From Dendrophyllia cribrosa (Eukaryota; Cnidaria; Anthozoa; Scleractinia; Dendrophylliidae): a DNA stretch of 64,000 bases. The notes beneath the pieces are model-generated. The model was not told the origin of the DNA and made no database searches. It saw only the letters and a program-made list of their open reading frames with translations. Below are positions 23,501-33,924 of the stretch, one piece after another. The position numbers and the translations under genes are program-made. The DNA is taken from assembly GCA_024195265.1 (NCBI GenBank), contig JAJLRJ010000015.1, positions 998,470 to 1,062,469 on the forward strand, written 5' to 3'. How positions within the stretch are numbered: position 1 is the first letter of the stretch; the number at the start of each line of letters is the position of its first letter.

Positions 23501-26500
23501 AGTATATTGACATGTAACAAACCTCTGCAATAATCTTCTTGTTATATTTCCAGGTGGGGAAGTCGCCACTCAATACGACAACAAACTTCTGCAAGTACTC
23601 CTCTAGTGTGGGAGCCTCCCTTAAAAGGTGTGTGAGTGCTTCTCGGTAGTTGTGGACACTTTTGAGGGTTTGTTCAAACTCATCAATGAGCCACGTTGTC
23701 CTCAGGAGTTCTAACTCCTGTCTGTCTTCATCTGAATACACTCTGAAAAGAGGGATTGATGTACTTATTTATTTTATTTATTTAATGAAATGCTTATCAG
23801 TCTCTTATACTTTAATGTGTTGATTTATTAAGCATTTTTATATGGCTGCAATAGTATGCACACTCTGATTGCCCACAGGCATTACAGATTTTTCCCACCA
23901 CGGTTTTTGTTTACAAAACCTAGCAACTTAGTGAGTGACTTTTGTTCAAAGAAACCTTGTTAAAAAAGCAGGAAATTGAACAAAACACATATCTTCTATG
24001 AGTTCTGAAAGATATTTCTTTTCTGAATTTTATTAGCCTGACGAAATTGTGATGGAATCTGAAGGCAGTGTAGATGTTTTGTCTGTTTCGCGCACTTTGC
24101 CTATCTGAAGCCAACTCAGAGTAATTATTAAACAAAATTATTTTGAGAGACAAATTTATAAGAGTTGTTTTTCTTGCTTTTTTTCTGTTTTTTACCTCAG
24201 GTTTTCACAACTTTGCTGTGCATTTGTCATGTTCAAAGTTCTGTGTCCCACTGGCAAGGAACTTAAATAGCTTGAAGAAAAGAACTGATTTAAAGCCTTA
24301 GAAAAGTGTTGCAGTATGGATGTTACATCAATGCCACCCCTACACTGTCTTACTGTGCCATTCTTCATGGTTACTGGAACAGTGCGATGAAGCTTGCTGG
24401 TGTTCTGAGGTTTTGGCACTGCTGGAATTTGGTCTTGCACATCCAGTAAGCCTGTGCACATGTGCCAAGCAGTACTGGTGGTACTGGTTGTAGGCTGGCC
24501 GATTGTATGAATGAAATGAATATCATCCTCAATGAGGAGCATAAACTGCTTTTTCTAAAAAAGGAATGAAAGCCAAGTAATTTGTGAATGTATATCATTG
24601 TCTCCTTGAACTGTTAGGTCATTTTTTTTTTTGGACCTGGTAGAACTGAAGTTTCACATCCAGCACGTGGAAGAAAACATGTAGTGTTAAACTTCAGCAG
24701 TATTCTGTGCAAAGTCAAAATGGCTAGCAGCTGTATGTACAATAAGGAATATCACTACATCTACAAGTACTTTGGCTAAGTTGGATGGTTTAATATATGT
24801 TTGACTGTGTATGGGAGGAATTTTTCTAAAACCTGTCCATTTTTTACCTTCATTTTTTTTTTTTTTTGAGAAGACTAACCAAAAATTTAAAGATACTGTA
24901 AAGAAAATTTCAGTAAGCCATTATCCTCATTGCCAATGCTATGATGAGTTGGGGAACTGGCATAAATATGCTAATGGTGGAGCTAAGCAAGATTAGCTGG
25001 AGTCAAAGCCTACATGTAAGTTTTATTCTGGCCCCAAAAAAAATTAAACTTAATTATCTTCCTTACAGCTGTGGCTTCCATTATTCTCTTTGAAACTTCC
25101 TTTTTGTTTGCTTCTGCTAATGCCTTTTCATGATTCCTTACAGTTTTTGGGTGGCAACTGTAGCCAAGGATCATTCCAGACATCAATGCACTGCAGCTTG
25201 CACCACTCATCTTCAGGTTTAGACCATTTGCTTTTTGAATGGGGCAAATTTTCTAGTAAAAAAATGTGGTTCATTTAAAAATTACATTCTTCTTGGGAAA
25301 AGTACCAGTTGTAGATTCTTACAGTTAAAACAACAATGAGTGGTCATTTGCAATGTTGGCCTCTCCTACTGTTATGATAATTTGTGGATTAAAACCACTA
25401 AAGAGTACAAATCTACAGCAGTTATATAGTTATATTGCCAGCTTACAAGAGAACCTTACGAAAATTTGAACATACAAACAAAACCACTTTACTATATCAC
25501 CAGTTCACGAAGTCAATATTGAAATATTTTATTGCTAGGAAAATACCTGATTGCGATAAAAACACAGACTGTGTAGAATAGCAACAGTCCTTATTTTTTG
25601 CAGCTCCAACCTTTTTACTGAAGGTGCTTCCTTTGAGTCATTGACAATTGCTGTGTACACTTGCTTGAATAAACCCGGAGCGTGACTTTCACAAAACTCT
25701 TCCATGTCAGTGGGGTTGTACAGATGTTTGCCACCCATTGTGTAATGATGTGTCAGTGCCTTGTGGAAACTGTGCACTGACTCACTGAATGATGATTGAC
25801 CTAAAAGTTATTGTTAATTTTATTTACAGAATCTACAGGGTGTAATTAAAGTAATTGTTCTCTCCATGCATGTTTATTTTCATTTCAAAATATTATTATT
25901 TATTTAGTTGAAATAACAGTATCTTTCCCCCTTAAAACCTGTGTAGAAAAATTTCCCTGTGAGCTTAGGGGGAATATTAGCGAAGTAAAATGTTATAAAA
26001 AAACAGGTTGATTCTGTCAAAATCCAATCACGAGGTCTGCTTTCCTTAAGATCTGTATGTTGTTAAAAATCTCTGTCAGTTTGTACTAGTACAGCATTTA
26101 GGCTTTTTATGCCTTGGGTAAAAATACATAGTTCACAGTGTGAATTCGACTGAAGGCAATCATGTTATATTCTGGTACCTCTGACTTTCTCTAAAAGACT
26201 GTCAATCTCAGCCTTGGCCTCTTCAAGATGTTTCTGTTTGTCCTTGTTTTGTTGTTCCATATCTGCAAATGTTAATGTTATCCTTGCTAAAAATAGCTAT
26301 AGACTATATTTAGACTTCTTCAGATGACCGGTCAAATTGTAGCATTTAAAGTAGTTGTGAGGTGCATTTGAATTTATCAACAGTACAATTAAGTGGGTCT
26401 CAACTGAAACAAAATGTTTCATGAAAAAGCTGGCTTGAAAAACTCTTTAAATGTTATGGAAACCCATTTGAAATTTTAATAATTTTTACAAACCCATTAA

Positions 26501-26693
26501 AATTCAACACACCTTTAATTTGGTCCTTCAGGTTTGAGTTTTCAATACCTAACTTTTTGGACCATTCCTTTAAGCGTTCATTCTCATGCTCCAGCCTCTC
26601 GAGCTGCTTAATTAGTTCACACCATTTTGGGGGATCCCTTGGCGAGACCTTCACATCTCCGGTGTCTTCCCTTGGACTGTTTGAATGTCGACG
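20506..26693 (-). pseudogene. DUF6589-like transposase with RING finger (exons 2-12)
   Basis: Exons on the minus strand: 26513-26693, 26179-26262, 25547-25800, 25067-25252, 24196-24554, 23523-23742, 22870-23022, 22152-22561, 21705-21945, 21244-21548 and 20506-20593. All have GT-AG borders and matching phases. Domain order: coiled coil (LERLEHENERLKE), then a long core resembling my recollection of the DUF6589 family, with LLIEDDIHFIHTIGQP, SGDFPTWKYN, PWQGPFHVFLNAQES, FVNFKRKNYDKA and VEIFHSVLRR. A RING finger follows (CDLSTC.., RLTCGHTFHKGC, KCPVCYGPL). The acidic tail is cut short: the frame ends at DETDP. Exon 1 with the start codon is missing. The DUF6589 core is presumed to be the transposase; function is inferred. 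Confidence 0.7.
23155..23343. mobile_element. Small TA-flanked MITE in intron of the left transposon copy
   Basis: TA + CAGTAAAAACCC at the left and GGCCTTTACTG + TA at the right give a short terminal repeat with TA duplication, as in Tc1/mariner-type MITEs. Two related AAGAACCTGTT strings lie inside. It sits between exons 7 and 8, in the part absent from the second copy. Confidence 0.45.
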
Positions 26694-26748
26694 CTATTAC
26701 AAAAAAAATATTTTTTCGACTTTTGCTCTCTTGCAAAATAATAATAAT

Positions 26749-27344
26749 AAAGGCACGGCCTTTCTTCTTCAGGGTATTACAAATAATGACTATGGGTAAA
26801 CTAGGACGTTACAATTTAAATTTGAGTATAGCGTGCAATATGATGCTATGATAACATATAATACAATGGAAAAGTAACCGTTGAAGATTTAAAGCTTAAA
26901 AAACCGTTACAAAAGAGATGAAAAAAGAAGAACATGCAACATATAGAAGTAGATATAAACGGAAATAAGGGTATTACATTTCATCTTTTTTATTAATTCC
27001 AAGGAAGAGAAGAGAAGAAGAAAGAGAAGAAGAAAGCAAGAGAAGCAAGAGAAGCATATCTCATCGATAGAGGTAACACTCTTGAACCCCTTGGAATTAA
27101 TAAAAAAGATGAAATGTAATACCCTTATTTCCGTTTATATCTACTTCTATATGTTGCATGTTCTTCTTTTTTCATCTCTTTTGTAACGGTTTTTTAAGCT
27201 TTAAATCTTCAACGGTTACTTTTCCATTGTATTATATGTTATCATAGCATCATATTGCACGCTATACTCAAATTTAAATTGTAACGTCCTAGTTTACCCA
27301 TAGTCATTATTTGTAATACCCTGAAGAAGAAAGGCCGTGCCTTT
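26749..27344. mobile_element. Perfect palindromic element, 596 bp
   Basis: The left arm (26749-26999) starts AAAGGCACGGCCTTTCTTCT. The right arm (about 27096-27344) is its complement with almost no mismatch over 250 bp. The 95-bp spacer is purine-rich (GAAGAGAAGAAGAAAGAGAA type). No ORF. It begins exactly at the break of the left transposon copy, so it either caused or later filled that break. Confidence 0.8.
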
Positions 27345-28137
27345 TGAAATATTGGATAAATTACATTTTTATATTCCTTCACTGTCGAATCAGCCTTGCT
27401 TTTTTTTTCGTTTATTACTATTATTTATAGCTGATTAGATCCTCAATTTGGATCCGGTGCTTCTGTTTTGTTACGTTGGTCCTTGCCTTCAAAATTGCTT
27501 TCACAGGCTTACATGAGCGAGTGAAAGAACTAAATGAGATAAGTCGTGTGAAGACTGAGAAGACACTCACCGATACCTCAAGTTATCATAGGGTCACAGA
27601 ACATAAAAGCGCGACAAACTACTAAATTAACATTTGGGTGATAATTTCGTAAAAAAAATGCGGAGTCAACTCTAACAAAGGACAGTATCATGTCTCGGCT
27701 ACAGCTGATTCCGGCTCGCCATTCATGGTACTGAGCATATTTATAGTCTGTATATATTAGACTCGTATTAGGGTAATTTTTGAAGAATTTAAACCGCAGA
27801 GGTTCAAAAAAAGTAGCCTGCGTAGCTAGGTAACCCCCCTCCACGTCTCCAATTTTTCTTGAGGGAAGTAGGGAGGGGGTGGATGTACAATGTCTCAAAA
27901 ACTGTAATAACGGCAAAACAACAGCGACCACAGGGAGCCCAGACAATCTGTTTCTTCGGCCATTTCAACTTAAACAGATAGTCTAACCTTCACTTCTGAA
28001 GATGTATGTTGAAGCATACGAAACGTCAAGTCGTTAATCAAAGTTTTTAACAACATGCGTTGTTTTGTCATGTTTATAACAGCAGTGTGTATTTTATACC
28101 CGTTTGTATCCGGTTAATTCAATGCAAATTTGTAGCA
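27345..28137. other. Non-coding; contains one hammerhead-bearing repeat end
   Basis: A minus-strand open frame (27578-27946) matches no family. A string CCACAGGGAGCCCA at about 27929 repeats the start of the MITE at 28138. The hammerhead-like motif at 27986-28037 is listed separately. No other structure was seen. Confidence 0.4.
27988..28036 (+). ncRNA. Hammerhead ribozyme motif
   Basis: CTGAAGA (27996-28002) fits the core CUGANGA. A perfect stem II GTATG/CATAC encloses TTGAAG. GAAA is at 28020-28023 and the GTC cleavage triplet at 28025-28027. Stem I pairs ACTT before the core with AAGT after the triplet. Stem III is only AC/GU, as in the minimal hammerheads of Penelope-like elements. All conserved core bases are present. 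Self-cleavage is not shown. Confidence 0.6.
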
Positions 28138-28517
28138 CCACAGGGAGCCCACACAAACTGTGTGACCGTTCGTATTTTTAATTTAGAGGAAATGTGTGGG
28201 AATATCGAAAAGGTTCACTTATCATAATATACTGTGATGAATATTCATCCCTTGTCTCTCTACTATACGCTCAGGTAAACGTCCGATGCAAAACCCTTCA
28301 AATCGCTTAAATTAGCTGTTTTCAGCTACAAGAACGACAACACATAACATTTCAGGTAAAAATACGTTTTCGTGTATTTTGATCTTATATATGAATATTC
28401 ATTACAGTAAATTCTAAATTCTAATATATACGATAAGTGAACCTTTTCGATATTCCCATACATTTCCTCTAAATTAAAAATACGAACGGTCACACAGTTT
28501 GTGTGGGCCTCCTGTGG
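28138..28517. mobile_element. MITE, 380 bp, with 90-bp inverted ends
   Basis: CCACAGGGAGCCCACACAAA at 28138 is matched by the complement of TTTGTGTGGGCCTCCTGTGG ending at 28517. The arms run through CCGTTCGTATTTTTAATTTA and AAGGTTCACTTATC. The 200-bp centre is AT-rich, without an ORF. The target duplication is uncertain. Confidence 0.75.
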
Positions 28518-29047
28518 AAGCACCAGCGTTTATTTGAAAAATAGAGAGAAAATAGTTTATAAAGTTTATATCTTACAGCCCCTAGACCGCCGGTTGAATT
28601 TGGTTAAAGTTTACAGCATAATTTTAATCTAACTACTTATAAAATAATAATACTAATTTAGCTATGAGTAAAAGAATAATATTGTACAATAAATAAAAAA
28701 CCGCGTATCGCTAATTGAAGTATCTTACAAGTAATAAAACTATTCTTATTCTAGGAAAAGGCGCTCGATTTTTCCCTTGCCTCACGAGCCCGCGTGTGGG
28801 GTCCGGCGGTGCTTCGCTCCTCTCCGTGAGTTAAAAAGTGCCGATGCCTCCGAGTTCACGAGATGTTTCTAATCAAATAACTCAAACCAAATCTTTTCTG
28901 TTTTCACTAATTTATATTCACCTTTTTTCCTTCTGTCACTCTCTATTTGAAAAACCTTTGAATGCAGAGGTCCACACGACGCAGAAATTAAACTTGCTGG
29001 TAGTTGCCGGATCTTCCTTGTGAAAGATCTCGTGCCAGGCGTCACTT
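28518..29047. other. No recognised gene or repeat
   Basis: AT-rich sequence with a short GC-richer patch at 28770-28850. Open frames on both strands around 28838-29084 overlap each other and match nothing known. Confidence 0.4.
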
Positions 29048-30064
29048 GAATGTGAAAATACAAAACTGAATGCAAGGCTGGCACTACGGCAAAGGGCAGA
29101 TTTATTAATGGCCAATATTTCGACTAATAGTATTAGTCTTCAGGGCCAGGGCTGTACTGAAAGAAAATATTGTAACGGCTCCTAAAATTTGAAAATTACA
29201 TGGTTATAAATGATTGGCTAATACATGACATGTACAACCTCCTTCCCAGGGCTTTTCCCTTCGAGAGAGGGGCCTCTCTCTCGAAGAGAAAAGCCATGGG
29301 AACGAGGCTGATGACATGTAGACAGCGCACTTGTAAACATAAGATAAAAATAATATATGACATATATAGTGTATGATACAAAAATGAGTTCAGCGTTCGT
29401 TCCTTCGGTTAATGCCTTCTGGTGACAAAATGTTCCCTCTATGATTTAAAAAGGCCTCGAAATATTGGCCATTAATAAATCTGCCCTTTGCCGTAGTGCC
29501 AGCCTTGCATTCAGTTTTATAAACTTGTTTAACTGCAAAAATCGTGAACGAAGATCCTGCTGGTTTTTCGTTGGATCTCACAGGAGGAGACCTAATCAGC
29601 TAAAATGAATCAATGTACTAACGAGAAGTCCAAGGACTACTGCAAAGCTGATACAACGAGTAAATATATTTCAAACAATATTTCGGCTGGCCAGACCAGC
29701 CTTCTTCAGGTTATAAGATGTTACTAAATTATAAAATGAAAATACAACATTATATAAAGGAGAATGTCGCAATACATATTCAAAAAAAGAGGAGGGGCGT
29801 AAATGACCTGCAAGATAACAAAAACTAACGATAAGGCTAGTATACATAAACTACAATTCATCACGTCTGTTCAACCCACGTGGTATTGCGACATTCTCCT
29901 TTATATAATGTTGTATTTTTATTTTATAATTTAGTAACATCTTATAACCTGAAGAAGGCTGGTCTGGCCAGCCGAAATATTGTTTGAAATATATTTACTC
30001 GTTGTATCAGTTTTGCAGTAGTCCTTGGACTTCTCGTTAGTACATTCAGTTTTGTATTTTCAAT
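29048..30064. mobile_element. Nested Penelope-type hairpins with hammerhead cores
   Basis: Three inverted pairs are nested. An outer pair is GAAAATACAAAACTGAATG near 29052 and its complement near 30045. A second pair is at 29060-29120 and 29461-29520 (AAGGCTGGCACTACGGCAAA). A third is at 29614-29775 and 29883-30043, near perfect, with a 107-bp spacer. Hammerhead-like cores sit inside: minus-strand CTGAAGA at 29137-29143 and 29703-29709, plus-strand at 29949-29955, each with a strong stem II and GAAA. There is no coding sequence. I read this as stacked tail insertions of Penelope-like elements. Confidence 0.6.
29943..29990 (+). ncRNA. Hammerhead-like motif (and minus-strand twin at 29673-29715)
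   Basis: CTGAAGA at 29949-29955, stem II GGCTGG/CCAGCC, GAAA at 29974-29977, then TATT, so the cleavage triplet would be ATU-type rather than GTC. Stem I is short (AAC/GTT). The twin on the minus strand is identical because it lies in the other arm of the same hairpin. Core bases are conserved, but the weaker triplet makes activity less certain. Confidence 0.4.
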
Positions 30065-30405
30065 GACTCTCTATTTGATTATGATGTTAGAGTATTTTCA
30101 GTTAAAATTTTGATAAACTTTCTTTACATCCAATAGACTTTCCGGAGCATTTTGTCCCTGATTCTCGCCCCTACTATACCCTTGCAACAGTACCCAAACC
30201 CACGTGCACCCCCAACCTGCACAACAGGGAACAAAATGGGAACAATGTCTCTCGTACCCAGATCTCGCTCTTCCTTAACGAGAGAAGACCGGTTTCAAAA
30301 TGGCGGCCAAGACACCTTCCTGAACACGTGTGTGTTAAAAAATACATTTTAGTTAGACGTTCTGGTTGGAAGAGGCAGTAAAACTAAACAACGAAAGCTA
30401 TAACT

Positions 30406-32384
30406 ATGGACCCAGTAAAGGCTCAGATGGTCGCCGAACTGGAAATTGAAATGATGACAGACTTGTACAACCGGTGAGTCCCCTTCTCTGCATTCTTTTT
30501 TAAAGTTTAAGCTAATTAGATAACTGTAGATGTTTTATATATTACTGTATATAGTTTTTAGTTTGTAAATTTTTCTTTAATTGGTGTCCCCAAATTAGTA
30601 AGGGATTTTTTTTCCCTAGCTAGATGGCTTTTGACACTTTAATAAAGTTTCTATTCTATTTCTATTCTATTAATTGCTTAAGCATAGTGAAAGCAAAATG
30701 GGCTAAACTTCAGAATACTACAAAAATAAGTTCGGTGGCTGCGTGGCACTTCGATTTCATGAAAAAACTTTTTTAAATGTTATTTTAAAGTGCCAAACTT
30801 CAGAATACCCGGCCACTTATTTGCATGTCATTGAATATGAATGGTTTCTTTTGTTTTCATCAGCCTGGTTCTAGAAAACATTTAGAAAGATGTGCATAGG
30901 TGGCCGGGTATTCTGAAATTGCTCCCACTTCCTGTATAATCATTCGACTGCTTGGATTATTTTTGGCTAATGTATCCATAATGGACATTTGTATGAATGT
31001 TGGTCTCTATCGTGCTCTATGATACTGCTCATTGTGAAGGTGTTTGTACCATGGAGTACTGGTGTGTGTGTGTGTGTGTACCGCTGGCTTAGCATTCATA
31101 GTGGTCTTGTCAATACATTAATATCAGAATATATGACTGAATAGCATGTATAGTTACTGGGATTGTTTGTGCAAGAGCATACACCTTATTCATAAATGGC
31201 GGCGGATTTATTATTCTTTTGTATTTATTTTAATTAGCCTCACAAGCCTTGTTAGCATGTGCAAAATTCAAAAGAATTTACACGCTAAAATGAGGCTAGT
31301 GAGGCAAATTAACATAGATATAAAAGAATCATGAATCGGTCGCCATTTATGAATAAGGTGTATAGGTTTGGATTTTGAGCCACAAATACAAGCAGCAAAT
31401 CAAAAAGAACATACATAATCATCCTGCCAGCTTTAACCCTTTCACGGCTGAATTTTTTTTAAAAAAGGGTATTTTTTTACCGTTAAATCGGATTTTTGGG
31501 AGCGACATGGCCAAATGTCAATAAACATTGCTACAAAAGCAATTTGCTACACTTGTCTTGCGCTACAGTATGAACTAGATTCCGTCTTGTAAAGTGTAAT
31601 ATTTAGGTTAAACGCATGCGCATAAGTAAAAAAAAAAAGACTTTTTTTTTGCGGAACCTTTGATTATTTTTTGCTTCTTTTACTTTCCCTTTTTCTCCCC
31701 TTTTCTTCTCTTCCTATCTTCTACTCTCTATTACCTTTCTATCGACCGGAAAAGGTTTGGCATAAGCGTTAAAAACGCTGGAAATGAAACATTGTTCAAT
31801 TGCAGGTGTATTGACCTAATTTACCACCTTATTTTGTGCCAATATTTGAACATGTTTTTTTCGAATAGCTCTGCTAGAATTTGGTCCATATTCAAAGTGG
31901 AGGCACGTGTGCATGGATCTGTCCTCGCTGTATCAGTTGAGCATCAAAATTATCTGGCAACGTACAAATAGATGACGTCACAAGTGAAGCAATGTCTGCT
32001 GCTCCAAATGTCGACTTTGGCAGCGAAAGGGTTAATGCAGCCTAATACTGACTGAAATACCTATACATGTATGTTATGGGGCATTTATTAGGTACATAGC
32101 TTTTGTTTGAGGGAGAGCATCACTGTGCGTGGTTCAGCCGTTAATCTTCTGATAGAGTGCAGCATTTATTTCCTTTCAGATTAACAGTGGCATGCCAGAA
32201 AAAGTGTATATCTCCCAAGTACAAAGAAGGTGATCTAACTAAAGGAGAGTCAGTGTGTTTGGATCGGTGTGTTGCCAAGTATTTGGAGATTCATGATAGA
32301 ATCGGCAAGAAACTAACAGCAATGTCCATGCAGGATGAAAAACTGATGAGTCAGCTCCAAGGACAGGGACAACCTGGCAAGTAA
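30406..32384 (+). CDS. TIMM10: Mitochondrial import chaperone Tim10
   Basis: Small Tim protein of the mitochondrial intermembrane space. With Tim9 it forms the chaperone that escorts hydrophobic carriers to the inner membrane. Exon 1 is 30406-30473 ([20 protein letters not shown] start) and ends at GTGAGT. Exon 2 is 32180-32384 after a TTTCCTTTCAG acceptor, and the split Arg codon joins in phase. The product is 90 residues, the usual family length. The twin CX3C motifs are visible (CQKKC and CLDRC), as is the conserved [15 protein letters not shown] region. The ATG is preceded by a short GC-richer leader. Candidate poly(A) signals AATAAA lie at 33111 and 33480. The 1.7-kb intron holds a LINE tail and two MITEs. 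Confidence 0.95.
30500..30662 (+). mobile_element. LINE 3' tail with (TTCTA)n end
   Basis: The stretch ends GACACTTTAATAAAGTTTC followed by repeated TATTCTATT units at about 30648-30668. Microsatellite-like tails of this kind close CR1/L2-type LINE copies. No coding sequence is left. It is in the Tim10 intron. Confidence 0.45.
31180..31362. mobile_element. MITE, 183 bp, in Tim10 intron
   Basis: TACACCTTATTCATAAATGG at 31180 is the complement of CCATTTATGAATAAGGTGTA ending at 31362. The inverted match continues inward in patches (GAGGCT / AGCCTC). No ORF. Confidence 0.75.
31437..32031. mobile_element. piggyBac-like non-autonomous element, TTAA-flanked
   Basis: TTAA (31433-31436) is followed by CCCTTTCACGGCTG, and CAGCGAAAGGG is followed by TTAA (32032-32035). 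A TTAA duplication with ends starting CCCTTT is the mark of piggyBac-type elements. The interior is 595 bp with one open frame (31660-31971) of no known family. It lies in the Tim10 intron. Confidence 0.6.
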
Positions 32385-33600
32385 CATACCCTACACTGAA
32401 GAAACAAGCCAACTGGAAATCATACAACAACCCTATGTTTTGATGAATTACCACTCAAGCTATGCATAAGCTTGCCTTTGGGATAATACTGTATTTATAC
32501 ACTGTGAAATGTCAGTGGGATTCCAGGACAATAACCTCTATTTTATTAACTAAATCATGGATCTAGCAGTCACTCCAAAATTATTAAAATATTTTTGGAG
32601 TGACTTCATCTTAAAGTTTAGATTGAACTTCCCAGCTTAAGTGGGACTGAAGACATGAAACTTCAGCTGTTGAACTTAGCTGGGAGAAAGTGTTTCCTGG
32701 CTTTCTAATGACTGTAAAAAATGGACTTTCTTGTAATAACCTCTCAAAGTACTGTGGCTTAATAGTATACTTGTACTGGAGACACGAAGCTCTTTAGAAC
32801 CTTTAATTTTATTGGCCCTGGGTATCACGAAGCTCTATTGTTTCAGGGCTAGGGTCCATTCTGTTGTTTGTGCTATTTTTTTCTCAGCCAATCCTGTTAG
32901 GCATTTCGAGAGCTTCACACCCGCCCTACTTGTAAGCAGTTAATCCATAATTTCAACCCCCAGACTGGTGGCACAACTTTGAGTGAATATTTCCAGAAAC
33001 ATGGAACATTTTGGGTATCTTAATAAAACCCACAATATTGTACTATACAATAATTATTGTAAATGTTTGACATGGCCATTTTATTAGAGACATTTGTGAT
33101 AAATTAACAAAATAAAGGGGATTATTCTTACTGACAATAAAAATTTCATGTTTAGAGCACAATTTGCTATTGTTCACACCGATTCGTACTTAGTGTAAAG
33201 GTGTGCATTTCTCGAAAAACCCAGGAGACATTTCGGGTCCCCAAGTTATTTTTAAAATTCAGTTTCTATTGAAAGGTGATAACTTCAACCTTCAAACCAG
33301 CACAACTTGCTTTATCAACTCAGGATTGTACTGTTAAGCTTTTAAAATCAACACCAAATCTTTGTTGATAAACATCTTGGGTAGAGCATTGCTTTTGGGG
33401 CCCAAAAGGTTTTCAGGACTTTTGAGAAATGCATTCTCTTTTGTTTGGATTTATTTGTTACAATTAATTTTCTGAATGAAATAAAGCCATTTCAACATTT
33501 TCCGAGTTAATCGATGTTTCAATGTAAACATTGATTCTGTTGACATCTGTATCTGGACCACAAACAGAAGGACACTTTCAAGTTAACATCTGTACTGTTA
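32385..33600 (+). other. Tim10 3' flank / probable 3' UTR
   Basis: No coding potential or repeat was recognised. Two AATAAA signals (33111 and 33480) could end the Tim10 transcript; the first is followed by a T-poor stretch and the second by TTTC-rich sequence. Confidence 0.45.
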
Positions 33601-33605
33601 ACCTG

Positions 33606-33924
33606 CCACATATACAGTCTTTTGATTAAACATTGTCATTGATTGGTCTCATCCCTATGCAACCAGACCGAAAAGGAATATGGAGAGAAATCAATTCACA
33701 TTCAATAGCTGCATATATTATCAAACACATCTTGAGTTCGCCGTGCGGTTTCCATATTGCCAAGATACTGTATCTTGGCAAAATAGAAACTGCATGGTGA
33801 ACTCAAGACGTGTTTGATAATATATGCAGCTATTGAAAATTTCTCTCCATAATCCTTTTCGGTCTGGTCGCGTAGGGATGAGACCGATCAATGGCAATGT
33901 TATCAAAAGACTGTATATGATTGT
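33606..33924. repeat. Near-perfect 320-bp hairpin with almost no loop
   Basis: The left arm begins ATATACAGTCTTTTGATTAA and the right arm ends with its near-complement ATCAAAAGACTGTATAT. The arms meet at GCCAAGATACTGTATCTTGGC (about 33756-33776), so the loop is only a few bases. Pairing is broken only by scattered mismatches. It could be a foldback MITE or a source of double-stranded RNA. No ORF is supported. Confidence 0.8.

Larger units (their letters stand above)
20093..26748 (-). mobile_element. DUF6589-like DNA transposon, left copy, 5'-truncated
   Basis: The left end GACAAGGCGGAAAAACCGCT at 20093 is identical to the left end of the second copy at 36554. Sequence similarity to the second copy then runs to 26748, about 97-98% by eye. 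Beyond that, exon 1 and the right terminal repeat are missing and an unrelated 596-bp palindrome starts. No target duplication can be tested because the right end is lost. Relative to the second copy it carries about 1.2 kb more in the middle (22278-23458), so it keeps exons 8 and 9. An 86-bp-scale deletion in the last exon removes the acidic tail. Confidence 0.85.

Noticed and set aside
24811..24996. Plus-strand ORF in the left transposon (and 40231-40434)
   Set aside because: It lies in an intron of the minus-strand gene. It is conserved between copies only because the copies are nearly identical at all positions.
30152..30352. ORF upstream of Tim10
   Set aside because: It ends before the Tim10 start, has biased composition (Pro/Thr/Ser) and matches nothing. 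It is probably promoter or leader sequence.
32157..32384. Independent 75-residue ORF
   Set aside because: It is exon 2 of Tim10 read from an intronic ATG; the real start is in exon 1 at 30406.
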